Source: Deferribacteres bacterium (GTDB taxonomy: Bacteria > Chrysiogenota > Deferribacteres > Deferribacterales > Geovibrionaceae). From it: 64,000 bases of DNA. The translations under genes and the position numbers were made by a program. The notes beneath the pieces are model-generated. The model saw nothing but the letters and a program-made list of their open reading frames with translations, was not told where the DNA came from and made no database searches. Positions 35,548 through 45,801 of this stretch are shown here, piece by piece; position 1 is the first letter of the stretch; each line of letters begins with the position of its first letter. The stretch spans positions 1-64,000 of the forward strand of contig JAEWZN010000018.1 in the NCBI GenBank assembly GCA_023395255.1, written 5' to 3'.

Positions 35548-38500
35548 ATGCGAATTAAGAAGCTTATGTCCGCAAACAGGGGCGAAATCGCCATCAGAAC
35601 CTTCCGTGCCTGTACAGAGCTTGGAATACGCACAGTTGCTGTGTACTCCACAGAAGACCGCTACTCACTCCACAGATATAAAGCGGACGAGGCTTATCAT
35701 ATAGGACGCGGGCTTGACCCGGTGGCCGCCTACCTCAATATTGACGAAATTGTCGAACTCGCCGTGCGCGAAAATATAGATGCCATACACCCCGGCTACG
35801 GCTTTCTTGCCGAAAACGCAGACTTCGCCGCTGCCTGTGAGGACAAGGGAATTATTTTCGTCGGCCCCTCCCCTGAAACAATAAAAATTTTCGGTGACAA
35901 GAAAAGCGCCAAGGATCTCGCCGTTTCCTGCGGTGTACCCGTAATCAGGGGCTCAAAAGGCGTGGTGCAGGATCTCACGACAGCGAAAAAAGCAGCGGCT
36001 GACATCGGCTTTCCTGTACTGCTCAAAGCCATTGCAGGCGGAGGAGGAAGAGGAATCCGCATCGCAAGGGACGACAGGGAGCTCGCAGACAACTTTGACT
36101 CTGCCAAAAGCGAAGCCCTCAAAGCCTTTGGCAACGGCGATATTATAATTGAGAAATATATCGAAAAACCCAAACATATAGAGGTTCAGCTTCTGGGTGA
36201 CAGGGGCGGAAACGTAATTCACCTTTTCGAACGTGACTGTTCGGTTCAGCGCAGACATCAGAAACTCATAGAGATAGCCCCCTCCATCAACGTTCCGCAG
36301 GCAACCCTTGATAAAATGTACGAAGCCTCCATAGCCATAGGCAAAGCATCCGGACTGAAAAACGCCGCCACTGTCGAATTTCTTGTGGATAAACATAATG
36401 ACTTCTACTTTCTGGAGGTCAACCCCCGCATTCAGGTTGAACACACAGTCACAGAGCTCATAACCGGGATAGACATAGTGCAGAGCCAGATATTCATAAG
36501 CGCAGGCGAACTCATGTCCGGCGAAAACATCGATATAAAATCACAGGAAGCCGTAACAAAATCAGGCTACGCCATCCAGTGCCGCGTCACAACGGAAGAC
36601 CCCCGGAACAACTTCATGCCGGATACGGGCGAAATCGAAGCTTACAGGATAGCCACAGGCTTCGGTGTGCGTCTTGATGCGGGCAACGGCTTTACAAACG
36701 CAAAAATAACTCCCCACTACGACTCACTGCTGGTGAAGGTTTCCACTCACTCGCTCCAGTTTCACCGCGCAGCAAGCAAAATGCTCCGCTCCCTGAGCGA
36801 ATTCAGAATAAGAGGGGTGAAAACCAATATCCCCTTCCTTGAAAAAGTCATAAACCACAAGGATTTCCTTGAGGGTAACATATGCACAACCTTCGTGGAC
36901 AACACTCCGGAGCTTTTTCAGTTTCCCGCACCGAAGGACAGAGCAACCAAGGCGCTTATGTTCCTTGCCAATAACATTGTGAACAACCCGTCCGGAGTTA
37001 AGCTCACCCCTGAGCGCATACTGCCCAAGACCGATGCGCCGCTGATCCCCTACGGAGAAAAAATTCCCTCCGGCACAAGGGATATACTCATGCGCAGCGG
37101 TGTACAGGGAGTGATGGATCACATCCGCAACTCAAAAGAAATTCTTTTCACGGATACAACATTCAGGGATGCCCACCAGTCGCTCCTTGCTACCAGAGTG
37201 CGCACAAACGACATGCTGAAAATCTCCGATGCATACGCAAGACACCTCAGCCAGCTTTTTTCACTGGAGATGTGGGGAGGTGCAACATTCGATGTGGCAT
37301 ACAGATTCCTCAAGGAATCGCCGTGGGACAGGCTCCGTCTGCTCCGTGAGCGCATACCGAATGTACTTTTCCAGATGCTTCTGCGCGCCTCAAACGCAGT
37401 GGGTTACACCAATTATCCCGATAACGTGGTGAAGGCTTTCATCAAACAGGCCTCCGAATCCGGCATTGACGTATTCAGAATCTTCGACTGCTTCAACTGG
37501 ACAGATCAGATGATCCCCGCCATTGAGGAAGTTAAGAAGAACGGCCGCATAGCAGAGGCGGCAATCTGTTATACCGGGGACATAGAAAACCCCGCAAAAA
37601 GCAAATACTCCCTTAAATACTATACAGGACTGGTAAAAGAGCTCGCAGACGCTGGAACCGACATAATAGGCATAAAGGATATGGCGGGGCTGCTTAAACC
37701 TTACGCCGCGAAAACCCTTGTGAAGGCTATCAAGGAGGAGACGGGGCTTCCCGTTCACTTCCACACCCACGACACAAGCGGAAACGGCGAGGCCGCAGTG
37801 CTCATGGCAATAGAGGGCGGAGCAGACATAGTTGACGCAGCCATAAGCTCCATGAGCGGGCTTACCAGCCAGCCGAACCTGAACTCCGTACTCGCAGCCA
37901 CGGCCTTCACCAGAAAAGCGTCCTCGGTAGATGCGGAGTGGAGCCAGAAAGTTTCCGACTATTTTGAGCGTGTGCGCCGATACTACTTCCCGTTTGAAAG
38001 CGGGCTCAAATCCGCAACCGCAGAGGTCTACAAGCATGAGATCCCCGGCGGGCAGTACTCAAACCTCATTGTGCAGGTGGAGGCCATGGGCCTTATCGAC
38101 CGCTGGGAAGAGGTGCGCAATATGTACGCCCATGTAAATGCCGAACTGGGCGATATAATCAAGGTTACCCCATCATCCAAGGTGGTCGGAGATTTTGCAC
38201 TATTTCTCGTTAGAAACAATCTTTCAGTTGACGATATATACGATAAGAGTGATACACTGTCATATCCGGACTCTGTTGTGTCATTTTTCAAAGGAATGCT
38301 CGGCCAGCCTTACGGCGGCTTCCCTTACAGACTTCAAAAAGCTGTTCTGAAAGATGAAAAACCCATAACCGAACGTCCGGGAGATGCTCTGGCTCCCTAT
38401 GACTTCGAGGCGGCACATGCTGAGCTCAAAAACACTTTCGGGCGTGATTTTAACAATGAAGAAGTTTTAGCATATGCTCTCTATCCGGCAGTATTTAAGG

Positions 38501-38982
38501 ATTTCGTAAAATTCACAGCCGAATACGGAGATCCGTCAGTGTTCGATACCAAATCCTTCTTCTACCCTCTCCGCAAGGAAGAAGAGATAGAGGTGAGGAT
38601 AGAACAGGGGAAAACACTGATAATCAAATACCTCGGCGAGAGCATGCCCGACGAGAAAGGCTTCCGCAAGGTTTACTTTGAGTTAAACGGAACCCCGCGT
38701 ACAGTTAAAATTAAAGATAACACATTGACAGACATTATAAAGTCAAATATTAAAGGTGAACTGGGCAATCCGCAGGATATATGCGCCACAATGCCCGGAG
38801 CAATCACCAAAATAAACGTGAAAAAAGGTGATAAGGTCAGCAAGGGCGATCTTCTTGCAGTGACCGAAGCCATGAAAATCGAGACCAAGATTTCCGCCGC
38901 ATCCGGCGGTGAAGTTGCAGAAGTCCTCTTAAACCAAGGGGATAAGATTGAGGCGGGCGACCTCATAATAAAACTGAGCTGA
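35548..38982 (+). CDS. pyc: Pyruvate carboxylase (single chain)
   Basis: Biotin enzyme that carboxylates pyruvate to oxaloacetate for anaplerosis and gluconeogenesis. All parts are on one 1144-residue chain: biotin carboxylase/ATP-grasp (1-450) with GEIAIRTFRACTELGIRTVA, KAIAGGGGRGIRIA, ERDCSVQRRHQK and EVNPRIQVEHTVTE; carboxyltransferase (about 530-800) with TDTTFRDAHQSLLATRVR, EMWGGATFDVAYRFL, and metal ligands in PVHFHTHDTSGN; and a C-terminal biotinyl domain with biotin Lys about 1110 in EAMKIE (usual AMKM). Strong own promoter; monocistronic. Confidence 0.97.
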   Translation: MRIKKLMSANRGEIAIRTFRACTELGIRTVAVYSTEDRYSLHRYKADEAYHIGRGLDPVAAYLNIDEIVELAVRENIDAIHPGYGFLAENADFAAACEDKGIIFVGPSPETIKIFGDKKSAKDLAVSCGVPVIRGSKGVVQDLTTAKKAAADIGFPVLLKAIAGGGGRGIRIARDDRELADNFDSAKSEALKAFGNGDIIIEKYIEKPKHIEVQLLGDRGGNVIHLFERDCSVQRRHQKLIEIAPSINVPQATLDKMYEASIAIGKASGLKNAATVEFLVDKHNDFYFLEVNPRIQVEHTVTELITGIDIVQSQIFISAGELMSGENIDIKSQEAVTKSGYAIQCRVTTEDPRNNFMPDTGEIEAYRIATGFGVRLDAGNGFTNAKITPHYDSLLVKVSTHSLQFHRAASKMLRSLSEFRIRGVKTNIPFLEKVINHKDFLEGNICTTFVDNTPELFQFPAPKDRATKALMFLANNIVNNPSGVKLTPERILPKTDAPLIPYGEKIPSGTRDILMRSGVQGVMDHIRNSKEILFTDTTFRDAHQSLLATRVRTNDMLKISDAYARHLSQLFSLEMWGGATFDVAYRFLKESPWDRLRLLRERIPNVLFQMLLRASNAVGYTNYPDNVVKAFIKQASESGIDVFRIFDCFNWTDQMIPAIEEVKKNGRIAEAAICYTGDIENPAKSKYSLKYYTGLVKELADAGTDIIGIKDMAGLLKPYAAKTLVKAIKEETGLPVHFHTHDTSGNGEAAVLMAIEGGADIVDAAISSMSGLTSQPNLNSVLAATAFTRKASSVDAEWSQKVSDYFERVRRYYFPFESGLKSATAEVYKHEIPGGQYSNLIVQVEAMGLIDRWEEVRNMYAHVNAELGDIIKVTPSSKVVGDFALFLVRNNLSVDDIYDKSDTLSYPDSVVSFFKGMLGQPYGGFPYRLQKAVLKDEKPITERPGDALAPYDFEAAHAELKNTFGRDFNNEEVLAYALYPAVFKDFVKFTAEYGDPSVFDTKSFFYPLRKEEEIEVRIEQGKTLIIKYLGESMPDEKGFRKVYFELNGTPRTVKIKDNTLTDIIKSNIKGELGNPQDICATMPGAITKINVKKGDKVSKGDLLAVTEAMKIETKISAASGGEVAEVLLNQGDKIEAGDLIIKLS

Positions 38983-38989
38983 CAAGGGC

Positions 38990-39225
38990 TTTTTACGGAA
39001 GTCCCCCTTCACTGACGAAAAGTCCGTCAGCTCACGGCGTAGTCTGAATTGGGCGATTCAGGCTAAGTTCCTTCCAGCTTGAGGGTTAAGGCGGCTCCGG
39101 TTTTCCGGGGTCGCCTCCCCTCTTTACCTTATATCGCCAAACACACGTCCTGTGGTTTGGCTGAATTCCTTCGGCTAATGGAACATTAGCCGAACTCAGG
39201 TTCCGCTGAAATCTCCGCAATAAAT
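38990..39225 (+). other. Hairpin-rich intergenic segment after pyc, possible structured RNA
   Basis: No reading frame, but a run of hairpins: CTGACG-AAAAGTC-CGTCAG (39012-39030), CTGAAT-TGGGCG-ATTCAG (39044-39061), GGCGGCTCCGG-TTTT-CCGGGGTCGCC (39090-39115) with further flanking GAGGG/CCCTC pairing, and TCGGCTAATG-GAA-CATTAGCCGA (39171-39193). It does not match R1, R2 or R3 and I do not recognise it as a known RNA family. It could be the pyc 3' untranslated region, a separate small RNA, or a decayed element. Confidence 0.45.
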
Positions 39226-39298
39226 TGCTCCGATTCGCTCCACGGACACCTCCATGTGTCTGTTGCTACGCACGGCGCAGTTCCATCCTTGGAACTGT
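39226..39298 (-). repeat. R1 repeat, copy f (partial)
   Basis: ATTCGCTCCACGGACACCTCC with the inner hairpin GACAC-CTCCAT-GTGTC, then GCTACGCACGGCGC and CAGTTCCA-TCCT-TGGAACTG. The left hairpin with the ACATCCTGT loop is missing. Confidence 0.7.
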
Positions 39299-39339
39299 GA
39301 GGCTATTTCAAATGGAAGTATTTACCTTAAACGGCAACA

Positions 39340-39527
39340 ACTTCCCCCTTTGACAAAGGGGGATTGAGGGGGATTTCCATAGTTCTGAACAGGTCTCTGC
39401 TGTGTTTTTATCAAACGAAAACAAAACCTTCGCTTCGCATTGCTGTTTCACCGCCGCACTCCCCGCAGTGACACAGCAGCGCGTCATTGCGAACTCCGCA
39501 GGAGTGAAGCAATCTCTCACTTCCCGC
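39340..39527. repeat. R3 and R2 repeats
   Basis: R3: TCCCCCTTTGACAAAGGGGGA (39343-39363). R2: GCGTCATTGCGAACTCCGCA and GGAGTGAAGCAATCTCTC (39481-39518). No gene lies between pyc and uvrC. Confidence 0.7.
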
Positions 39528-39530
39528 TCC

Positions 39531-39620
39531 AAAAACTACATCCTGTGTTTTTTACACACACGCTCGCGCCGTGGTAAACACGGCTTCGCTTCGCACGGCG
39601 CAGTTCCATCCTTGGAACTG
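39531..39620 (-). repeat. R1 multi-hairpin repeat, copy g
   Basis: AAAAAC-TACATCCTGT-GTTTTT, ACACGCTCGC, inner hairpin GCCGTG-GTAAA-CACGGC, TTCGCTTCGCACGGCGC, then CAGTTCCA-TCCT-TGGAACTG. Ends 21 bases after the uvrC stop. Confidence 0.82.
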
Positions 39621-39641
39621 TCTGAGACTCTGTAGTGAAGT

Positions 39642-41441
39642 TCAGACAGTTCTGAGATACTCCGCCACACGCAGGCAGACATCAAGGGGAATACCCGTTT
39701 CGATGTTGATCTCCTCCGCGGTGATCCCTTTGCGGGCATATATATCAGGCATGGTTTCAAGGAGTTTTCTCAGTCGCTTTTCGCCCAGCCCTTCAATCTC
39801 CAGCATCGGCGATTTGGTGAGGTTTTTCAGCGCAAGACTGCGGGAATAAGCGATTGCGAACCTGTGCGCCTCGTCCCTCATCCTCTGAACAGACATCAGA
39901 AGCGGATCATTTTTCTTGAGATTAACCGGATTTTTACGTCCGTAAAGATGTATGGACTCTATGGATTCCGCACCTTCGTGCTTCATGAATTTTATACTCC
40001 GCCCTTTGGAGATGGAAATGAACAGCGAGTCAGACCCCGCCTCTTCCGCCGCCCGCACAGCGGAGTTTAGCTGCCCTATGCCGCCGTCTATTATATACAA
40101 GTCCGCCGCAGTTTCAGAGCCTTCGGCTATGTTCTCCATCTTTCTGCTAAAAAGCTCATAGATAGATGTAAAATCGTCATTTTCCGCGGATTTTATTTTA
40201 TATTTCCTGTATTCGCCCTTTGCAAAGTGTCCGTCTATGCTTGTAACCGCAACACCGACAGTATGGTTTCCGCCAAGGTGGGAAATATCTATACACTCTA
40301 TGCGGCGGATGTCCCTGTCTGTTTTCAGCAGGCTTTTCAGCCTCTCCCCGACATCCTTCCTTCTGCCGAGCTGGCGGATGTGCGTTTCCGTCTGGATGCG
40401 GGCATTCTCCAGCGCTGTTTCATGCAGTTTTTTAAACCCTCTGGTGATGACGGTTTTCTTTTTCCCTGCCATTTTGCTCAGTGCATCAGCCAGACGTGAG
40501 TTGTCATCCAGACCGAAGGGAACCACAACATCGGGAAACTGGCGCACCTGCCCGTAAAACTGCATAATGTATGATTCCAGAATGTTTTCAGCATCTTCAT
40601 CCTCAAAGAATACCGTCTCGCTCCCTATGAGCTTGCCGTTTCTGATGAACTGCATGGTGATTCCGGGAAGATTTTCAAAGGTGTGAGGAATGAACACATC
40701 CACCGCGCGATGCTCATCGGTGAAGACCACAGTCTGGCGGTAAAACAGCTTTTCCATTGAGCGCAGCCTGTCCCTGATGAAAGCGGCCTTCTCATACTCC
40801 ATCCGTTCGGAATAGACCGCCATATCTGCCTTAAGGCGTTCTTTAACGCCGTCAGTATCACCTTTGAAGAAGGTGCGGATCTGCTCCACCATCTTCATGT
40901 ACTCTTCCTCGGTTATGGTTCCTTCGCAGGGGCCAAGGCATTTTTTTATCTGAAATTTCAGACAGTGCTTTTTTTCGGAAAATTTGCGGTCATTGCACGA
41001 GCGCAGGGGGAAAACCCGCAGAATCTCCGCCAGAATGCCGCGCAGCTCACTGGCGTTTACAAAAGGACCGAAGTATGAAGAGTTTTCATCCGATGTGTTT
41101 CTGGTTACGGCCAGTTTGGGGAAACGTTCGCCTGTGATCTTTATGTACGGGTAGCTTTTGGAATCCTTAAGCCTGATATTGTATCTGGGCTGTTCGGTTT
41201 TAATAAAATTGGCTTCCAGCAGAAGGGCTTCCGCCTCATTGTCGGTCACAACAAACCTGAGAGAGACCGCCGCCTGAACCATACGGAGCACTTTGACAGG
41301 CTTATCGGTATCGGCAAAATATGACGACACACGGGAGCGAAGGTTTTTGGCCTTGCCCACGTATAAAATTTCGCCTTTTTTGCCTGTAAAAAGGTAAACG
41401 CCGGGATATTCGGGTATTTCGTGAAGCGGGTATTTGTCCAT
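39642..41441 (-). CDS. uvrC: Excinuclease ABC subunit C
   Basis: Dual-incision nuclease of nucleotide excision repair. The 599 residues show the GIY-YIG 3'-incision domain (PGVYLFTGKKGEILYVGKAK), the Cys-rich FQIKKCLGPCEGTI, a UVR motif (AVYSERMEYEKAAFIRDRL), the RNase H-like 5'-incision domain (RIECIDISHLGGNHTVGVAV, IIDGGIGQL), and tandem C-terminal HhH (IEGLGEKRLRKLLE). The domain starts right after the first Met, so ATG 41441 is required; yet no Shine-Dalgarno precedes it and TATAAT lies seven bases upstream, hinting at a leaderless mRNA. Confidence 0.96.
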   Translation of the reverse strand: MDKYPLHEIPEYPGVYLFTGKKGEILYVGKAKNLRSRVSSYFADTDKPVKVLRMVQAAVSLRFVVTDNEAEALLLEANFIKTEQPRYNIRLKDSKSYPYIKITGERFPKLAVTRNTSDENSSYFGPFVNASELRGILAEILRVFPLRSCNDRKFSEKKHCLKFQIKKCLGPCEGTITEEEYMKMVEQIRTFFKGDTDGVKERLKADMAVYSERMEYEKAAFIRDRLRSMEKLFYRQTVVFTDEHRAVDVFIPHTFENLPGITMQFIRNGKLIGSETVFFEDEDAENILESYIMQFYGQVRQFPDVVVPFGLDDNSRLADALSKMAGKKKTVITRGFKKLHETALENARIQTETHIRQLGRRKDVGERLKSLLKTDRDIRRIECIDISHLGGNHTVGVAVTSIDGHFAKGEYRKYKIKSAENDDFTSIYELFSRKMENIAEGSETAADLYIIDGGIGQLNSAVRAAEEAGSDSLFISISKGRSIKFMKHEGAESIESIHLYGRKNPVNLKKNDPLLMSVQRMRDEAHRFAIAYSRSLALKNLTKSPMLEIEGLGEKRLRKLLETMPDIYARKGITAEEINIETGIPLDVCLRVAEYLRTV

Positions 41442-41448
41442 CAGGGTT

Positions 41449-41454
41449 ATTATA
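41449..41454 (-). promoter_or_regulatory. -10-like TATAAT immediately upstream of uvrC
   Basis: TATAAT is followed by AACCCTG and then the start codon. If it is the -10 box, transcription would begin at or next to the A of ATG. No good -35 is found at 16-18 bases, so this remains tentative. Confidence 0.4.
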
Positions 41455-41521
41455 ATAAATAAATCATTTTTGTGGAGTGGATAATTTAATCAGACCTAGA
41501 GCGTGAACTCAAATACAAAAA

Positions 41522-41590
41522 GAGCTTGCTTCACTTCGTTCGCAATGACAGTTATTTACGTCACAACGGGGAGCAAGGTGACGCGGCAGT
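41522..41590. repeat. R2 repeat pair
   Basis: GCTTGCTTCACTTCGTTCGC and AATGACAG, then GTCACAACGGGGAGCAAGGTGA and CGCGGCAGTCC, in the gap between the chemoreceptor and uvrC. Confidence 0.7.
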
Positions 41591-41593
41591 CCA

Positions 41594-41610
41594 AGGGGGC
41601 ATTGCCCCCT
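41594..41610 (-). terminator. Possible terminator of the chemoreceptor gene
   Basis: AGGGGGC-ATT-GCCCCCT, a 7-bp GC stem 29 bases after the stop codon. The downstream T-tract is poor (TTGG), so it may only pause RNA polymerase. Confidence 0.4.
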
Positions 41611-41638
41611 CCTGCTTTTCGCATACTCAAAAAAAGTC

Positions 41639-43285
41639 TTAAGTCCTGAACCTGCCCACAAGCTCCTCCAGACCTTCGGCCTGTTTGCTGAGCTCGCTGA
41701 CTGTGGTGGCTATCTCATCAATCGACATGGAACTGCGCTCAATATTGCCGGAGATAACCTGTGTGTTCTGGTTTATGTTCTGGATAGCCGTTACCTGCTC
41801 CTCCACACTGGCCGCAATAATTCCGCTGGTGGTGTCTATCAGCTTGACTGATTCCACTATGCGGTCAAAGAAGCTCTGCGTTTCCTCAATAATCTCAACT
41901 CCGCCTTCGACTTTGCCCCTGGCTTTTGACATGCTTTCAGAAGCCACGTCAGCCTCATTCTGGAGCGCGGTTATTATGCTGTCGATCTCTTTGATTGCGC
42001 TCTGGGAACGTTCTGCAAGCTTACGGACTTCATCAGCCACAACAGCGAATCCGCGCCCGTGTTCTCCCGCCCTTGCCGCCTCTATTGCAGCATTAAGAGC
42101 CAGAAGGTTGGTCTGATCGGCTATATCATTAATAACATTAAGTATATTACCGATACGGCGGGATGACTGCGAAAGGTTGTCAACCGTAGCACCCAGATTA
42201 TCCACATTGCTTTTTATATCGGTTATCTCTTTAACAGCGGAAAGAAGCTTCGCTCTGCCTGCTGTTATGTTTTTATCCGCGGTTTCCGTTTTGTCCTTCA
42301 TCTCATCCAGCGAGCGCAGAACCTCTTCTGAGGAAACGCTTATCTCTTCCGTGGCGGAAGCGGTGGCAACTATCTGCGAGGACTGGTCGCCGAAGCTCAC
42401 CGCAAGCTGCTCTGAGGTTGCGGAAAGCTGTGTGCTGCCCGCCGCCACCTGCCGCGCTGAATCCTTGACTGTATTTATAATCTCATTGAGCTTTTTAACA
42501 AACCTGTTGAAATGCCCTGCCATTTCCCCTATTTCGTCATTGCCTTTCACAGGGAGGGAAACAGTAAGGTCGCCCTCACCTTCGGAGATCTGCTTAAGAA
42601 CGTCATTAGCACTCTTTATACCGCTGAGGAGTGCCCGTGCGATAACAACAGAAACCACAAGACCGAAAAGCAAACCGACAACAACGAAGGCAATGAGTTC
42701 ATATCCCGCGCGCTTCTCAACCGCGTTGGATCTTGTTTCAAGCTCTTCTATTAATTTGTCATTCACTTCCGTGAGCGCATCTATCTGGTCTCTCATAGCC
42801 TGAAACGCAGCAGCACCCTCATTGAGCGTGAGCATAAGCGCAGTCGCCCTGCCTTCACTCGTATCTGCTTTTCTGGCTTCCACAATTTTTAATGAAACTG
42901 TCTCCCACTCCCTTCTCTGGCGGTCATACTCCGCCAAAAGAGCTTTTTCCTCAGGAGTGGTTGCCGTTTCCCTGTATTTGTTCATTCTGTCGCGGGACTG
43001 CTGGGCGTTTTCATTGTAATCTTTCAGCAGTTTCTGGAAGTTATCGCTTTCCGCATTGGAAAAAATCATAGTTCTCTCAGCAATAAGAAGCTGATGGAGA
43101 TCCCTGTCAGCCTCAAGGAGAAGCTGTACGGCAGGCATACGGACTCTGAGAGCCTCAGCGAGAAGATCGTCAATGCTCTGGGTGCTTTTATGCCCCACAA
43201 AACCACTGACGGCAAGGAGCGCGAGCAGTATTCCGAAGCTGATAAAAAGTTTGGTCTTTATCCTGATATTATTTAACAATGACAT
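41639..43285 (-). CDS. Methyl-accepting chemotaxis protein
   Basis: Inner-membrane chemoreceptor of 548 residues. TM1 (about 10-30), a periplasmic four-helix-bundle sensor (about 31-190; 4HB_MCP type, [20 protein letters not shown]), TM2 (about 195-217), a HAMP domain ([20 protein letters not shown]), and the cytoplasmic coiled-coil. The hairpin tip is [40 protein letters not shown]. The ligand is unknown. No CheR-binding pentapeptide is seen at the C terminus (EELVGRFRT). Single gene with a clear sigma-70 promoter; no chemotaxis operon nearby. Confidence 0.95.
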   Translation of the reverse strand: MSLLNNIRIKTKLFISFGILLALLAVSGFVGHKSTQSIDDLLAEALRVRMPAVQLLLEADRDLHQLLIAERTMIFSNAESDNFQKLLKDYNENAQQSRDRMNKYRETATTPEEKALLAEYDRQRREWETVSLKIVEARKADTSEGRATALMLTLNEGAAAFQAMRDQIDALTEVNDKLIEELETRSNAVEKRAGYELIAFVVVGLLFGLVVSVVIARALLSGIKSANDVLKQISEGEGDLTVSLPVKGNDEIGEMAGHFNRFVKKLNEIINTVKDSARQVAAGSTQLSATSEQLAVSFGDQSSQIVATASATEEISVSSEEVLRSLDEMKDKTETADKNITAGRAKLLSAVKEITDIKSNVDNLGATVDNLSQSSRRIGNILNVINDIADQTNLLALNAAIEAARAGEHGRGFAVVADEVRKLAERSQSAIKEIDSIITALQNEADVASESMSKARGKVEGGVEIIEETQSFFDRIVESVKLIDTTSGIIAASVEEQVTAIQNINQNTQVISGNIERSSMSIDEIATTVSELSKQAEGLEELVGRFRT

Positions 43286-43334
43286 AGAAAGCCTCTCAAA
43301 ACAAGAATTTGGTTCTTTCGCAGCTACATAAACA

Positions 43335-43362
43335 ATTATACGATCGAGTGACTAATTATCAA
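43335..43362 (-). promoter_or_regulatory. Predicted sigma-70 promoter of the chemoreceptor gene
   Basis: Minus strand TTGATA (43357-43362), 16 bases, TATAAT (43335-43340), 49 bases before the start codon. No sigma-28-type box is seen. Confidence 0.65.
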
Positions 43363-43391
43363 GCTAAAGTGATTTGAAATAAACTTTGACT

Positions 43392-43414
43392 CCCCGCCGG
43401 AATACCCGGCGGGG
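43392..43414 (-). terminator. Terminator of the trp operon
   Basis: CCCCGCCGG-AATAC-CCGGCGGGG, a 9-bp GC-only stem that begins 10 bases after the trpA stop. Downstream on the minus strand AGTCAAAGTTTATTT is only moderately T-rich. Confidence 0.75.
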
Positions 43415-43424
43415 TAAAATATGA

Positions 43425-44126
43425 CTAAAGAAGAGAATTTACAAATTCTGAATATTCCGCAGCATTTTTCTGGAGCTTAACAGCCGCAGTGCCCACCACA
43501 AAGCCGTCCGCAACCTTAAGCGCCTTGTCGGCATCGGTTTTGTCCTTTATGCCGAAGCCCATAACTATTTTTTTATCGGTAAACGCTTTTATCTGCTGTA
43601 TGCGTTCAGATATTTCAGGGGAAGACAAGTCCACACTGCCCCCGGTTATGCCCCTTATCCCTATGAAGTATATGAAATCACCCTTCATCACAGCGGCTTT
43701 CTTTATATCCTCTTCGCGGGATTCGGGAGTAACGAACGGAATCAGAGGAATCTCAAACCCCTGATCATAGAAATAGCTGTGAAGCATGTTCGGCACATCG
43801 GGGATAATGAGCCCTGAGAGCACATCCTTGAAATCGTCCGAAAATTTCTTTATTCCGTAGTTATATATAATATTCGCATATGTCATTACGTACAGTTTCG
43901 CTTTCCCTTTGCTGAGGGTCTTAATCCCTGCGAGAACATCCCCTGCCTTCACACCTGAGCCCAGCGCCTCCTGCACGGCAGAGGCTATCACGGGGCCGTC
44001 CGCCACCGGCTCGCTGAAGGGAACGCCTATTTCCACAAATTCGTATCCGGCGCTTATTACAGCATCAAAACATTTAACGAAGCTCTCCCTGTCAGGATAG
44101 TTGCCTACAATGTATATACCTCTCAT
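43425..44126 (-). CDS. trpA: Tryptophan synthase alpha chain
   Basis: Cleaves indole-3-glycerol phosphate to indole and glyceraldehyde 3-phosphate. At 233 residues it is shorter than the usual 260-270, mainly at the N terminus, but keeps the catalytic Glu in [11 protein letters not shown] and Asp in [11 protein letters not shown], the loop [18 protein letters not shown], and the phosphate-binding [11 protein letters not shown] and VVGTAAVK. It overlaps trpB by four bases and is the last gene of the operon. Confidence 0.94.
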   Translation of the reverse strand: MRGIYIVGNYPDRESFVKCFDAVISAGYEFVEIGVPFSEPVADGPVIASAVQEALGSGVKAGDVLAGIKTLSKGKAKLYVMTYANIIYNYGIKKFSDDFKDVLSGLIIPDVPNMLHSYFYDQGFEIPLIPFVTPESREEDIKKAAVMKGDFIYFIGIRGITGGSVDLSSPEISERIQQIKAFTDKKIVMGFGIKDKTDADKALKVADGFVVGTAAVKLQKNAAEYSEFVNSLL

Positions 44127-45265
44127 ATATCCCTCTCTGAATCCTTGTCTCCCCTGCCGGAGAGGTTGATAAGCACCTTTCTGCCCTTGAACTTATCCTT
44201 ATTTTTCAGCACATAGGCTATGGCGTGGCTCGATTCCACAGCAGGAACTATCCCTTCCCTGCGGGCAAGCTCACGGAAGGCGAAAACAGCGTCCTCATCC
44301 CTGACCTGATCATATATAACCCTGCCTGTTTTGTGCAGGTATGAGTGTTCAGGCCCTATACCCGGATAATCCAGCCCCGCAGCGATTGAGTGCACATCCG
44401 CGACCTGCCCGTCCGCGGTCTGTACAAGGTAGGTCACGCATCCGTGGAGAATCCCCGCCCTGCCCTTTCCTATGGCCATGGCGTGATCCCCTTCGTCATC
44501 CGAGAGACCGCCCGCCTCTATGCCGTAAAGCTCACAGGGGGTGTCAAGAAAGCCTTTGAATATGCCTATGGCGTTGCTGCCGCCGCCCACACAGGCCACC
44601 ACAGCATCAGGGAGAAAGCCCATCTCCTCGAAGCTTGCCCTTGCCTCCCTGCCGATTACGCTCTGAAAGTGCGCAACCATCTCAGGAAACGGGTGAGGCC
44701 CTATGACGGAGCCGATTATGTAATGAGTGTCCTCAACGTTTTTAACCCAGTCACGCATGGCGGCGTTCGTGGCATCTTTCAGGGTTTTTGAGCCATCATG
44801 GACAAGCTCAAGCTTAGCTCCCAGAAGCTTCATTCTGTCCACATTGGGCTTCTGCCTCGCAGCATCCACCGAACCCATGTACACTGTGCAGTCCAGCCCG
44901 AAGAGTGCTGCAACCGTGGCAGTCGCCACGCCGTGCTGTCCGGCTCCTGTTTCGGCGATTATCCTTTTCTTGCCCATGTAGCGGGTAAGGAGTGCCTGAG
45001 CTATAGTATTATTTATCTTATGGGAGCCTGTGTGGTTAAGGTCTTCCCTTTTAAGGTAAATCTCAACTCCATATTCCTCGGACATCCTTGAGGCATAGTA
45101 AACCGGAGAGGGTCTGCCTATGTAGGTTGTGCTGTATCTGGCGAGATCCGTCTTAAACTCCGGATCGTCTTTAAGCCTGTTAAAATCTCTTTCAAGCTGT
45201 TCCAGCGCAGGAACAAGTGTTTCGGGAACGAACATTCCGCCGAAATCACCGAAAAATCCTTTCAT
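44123..45265 (-). CDS. trpB: Tryptophan synthase beta chain (TrpB1)
   Basis: PLP enzyme that joins indole and serine. The 380 residues start with the standard [25 protein letters not shown]-Lys lies in [16 protein letters not shown], then [33 protein letters not shown], the PLP-phosphate loop [16 protein letters not shown] and the C-terminal NLSGRGDKD. It overlaps trpF by four bases. A divergent TrpB2 is encoded separately at 58402-59757. Confidence 0.97.
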   Translation of the reverse strand: MKGFFGDFGGMFVPETLVPALEQLERDFNRLKDDPEFKTDLARYSTTYIGRPSPVYYASRMSEEYGVEIYLKREDLNHTGSHKINNTIAQALLTRYMGKKRIIAETGAGQHGVATATVAALFGLDCTVYMGSVDAARQKPNVDRMKLLGAKLELVHDGSKTLKDATNAAMRDWVKNVEDTHYIIGSVIGPHPFPEMVAHFQSVIGREARASFEEMGFLPDAVVACVGGGSNAIGIFKGFLDTPCELYGIEAGGLSDDEGDHAMAIGKGRAGILHGCVTYLVQTADGQVADVHSIAAGLDYPGIGPEHSYLHKTGRVIYDQVRDEDAVFAFRELARREGIVPAVESSHAIAYVLKNKDKFKGRKVLINLSGRGDKDSERDI

Positions 45266-45801
45266 ATATCCGCTCCTCTTACTGCATCTATAAATTTTTT
45301 CATAAGTTCATAGTCCTTTACGCCGTCTTTCTCCACTCCGGAGGAAACATCGGCCCCGAACGGGCGCACAGCTTTCACAGCATCCGCAACGTTTCCGGGG
45401 TTCAGGCCGCCTGAGATCAAAAGCTTGTTTCTGTAGGCGCTGAGCCATTCGGGAAAGCCTTTGTATATGCCTGAGCCTCTGCTTGCGTCATAAACGAACA
45501 GAGCGCATTCAGTGTCCCGCTCGTCTCTGTCCGACGCATAGGCGAGATTGGGGATTTCCACCGCCTCGGACACCTGAACATAGTCCGCCAGATGCGCCGC
45601 CTCCTTCACCTCAGCAAAACTTACGCCAACAACGAACGTTTTTATCCTTCCCTGAGCGTATGTTATAAGCCTAGCCGCATCTTCGGCGTTCACGTATCTT
45701 CTGCTGGGTTTATGCATCACGAAACCCGCGGCATCGTACCCCAGCTCGACCGCCTTATCTATCTGCTCAAATGTTTTTAAACCGCAGACTTTTACAAACA
45801 T
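45262..45801 (-). CDS. trpF: Phosphoribosylanthranilate isomerase
   Basis: Amadori rearrangement step of tryptophan synthesis; TIM barrel. The 179 residues are about 20 fewer than usual. The catalytic Cys is in VKVCGLKT and the catalytic Asp in [10 protein letters not shown]; phosphate-binding strands are [10 protein letters not shown] and [15 protein letters not shown]. The middle (residues 65-105) is compressed. It overlaps trpC by ten bases and trpB by four. Confidence 0.94.
   Translation of the reverse strand: MFVKVCGLKTFEQIDKAVELGYDAAGFVMHKPSRRYVNAEDAARLITYAQGRIKTFVVGVSFAEVKEAAHLADYVQVSEAVEIPNLAYASDRDERDTECALFVYDASRGSGIYKGFPEWLSAYRNKLLISGGLNPGNVADAVKAVRPFGADVSSGVEKDGVKDYELMKKFIDAVRGADI

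Noticed and set aside
38990..39225. Known RNA such as 6S RNA, tmRNA, RNase P RNA, SRP RNA or a cobalamin riboswitch after pyc
   Set aside because: None of the conserved motifs of these RNAs could be recognised, and the position is 3' of a gene.
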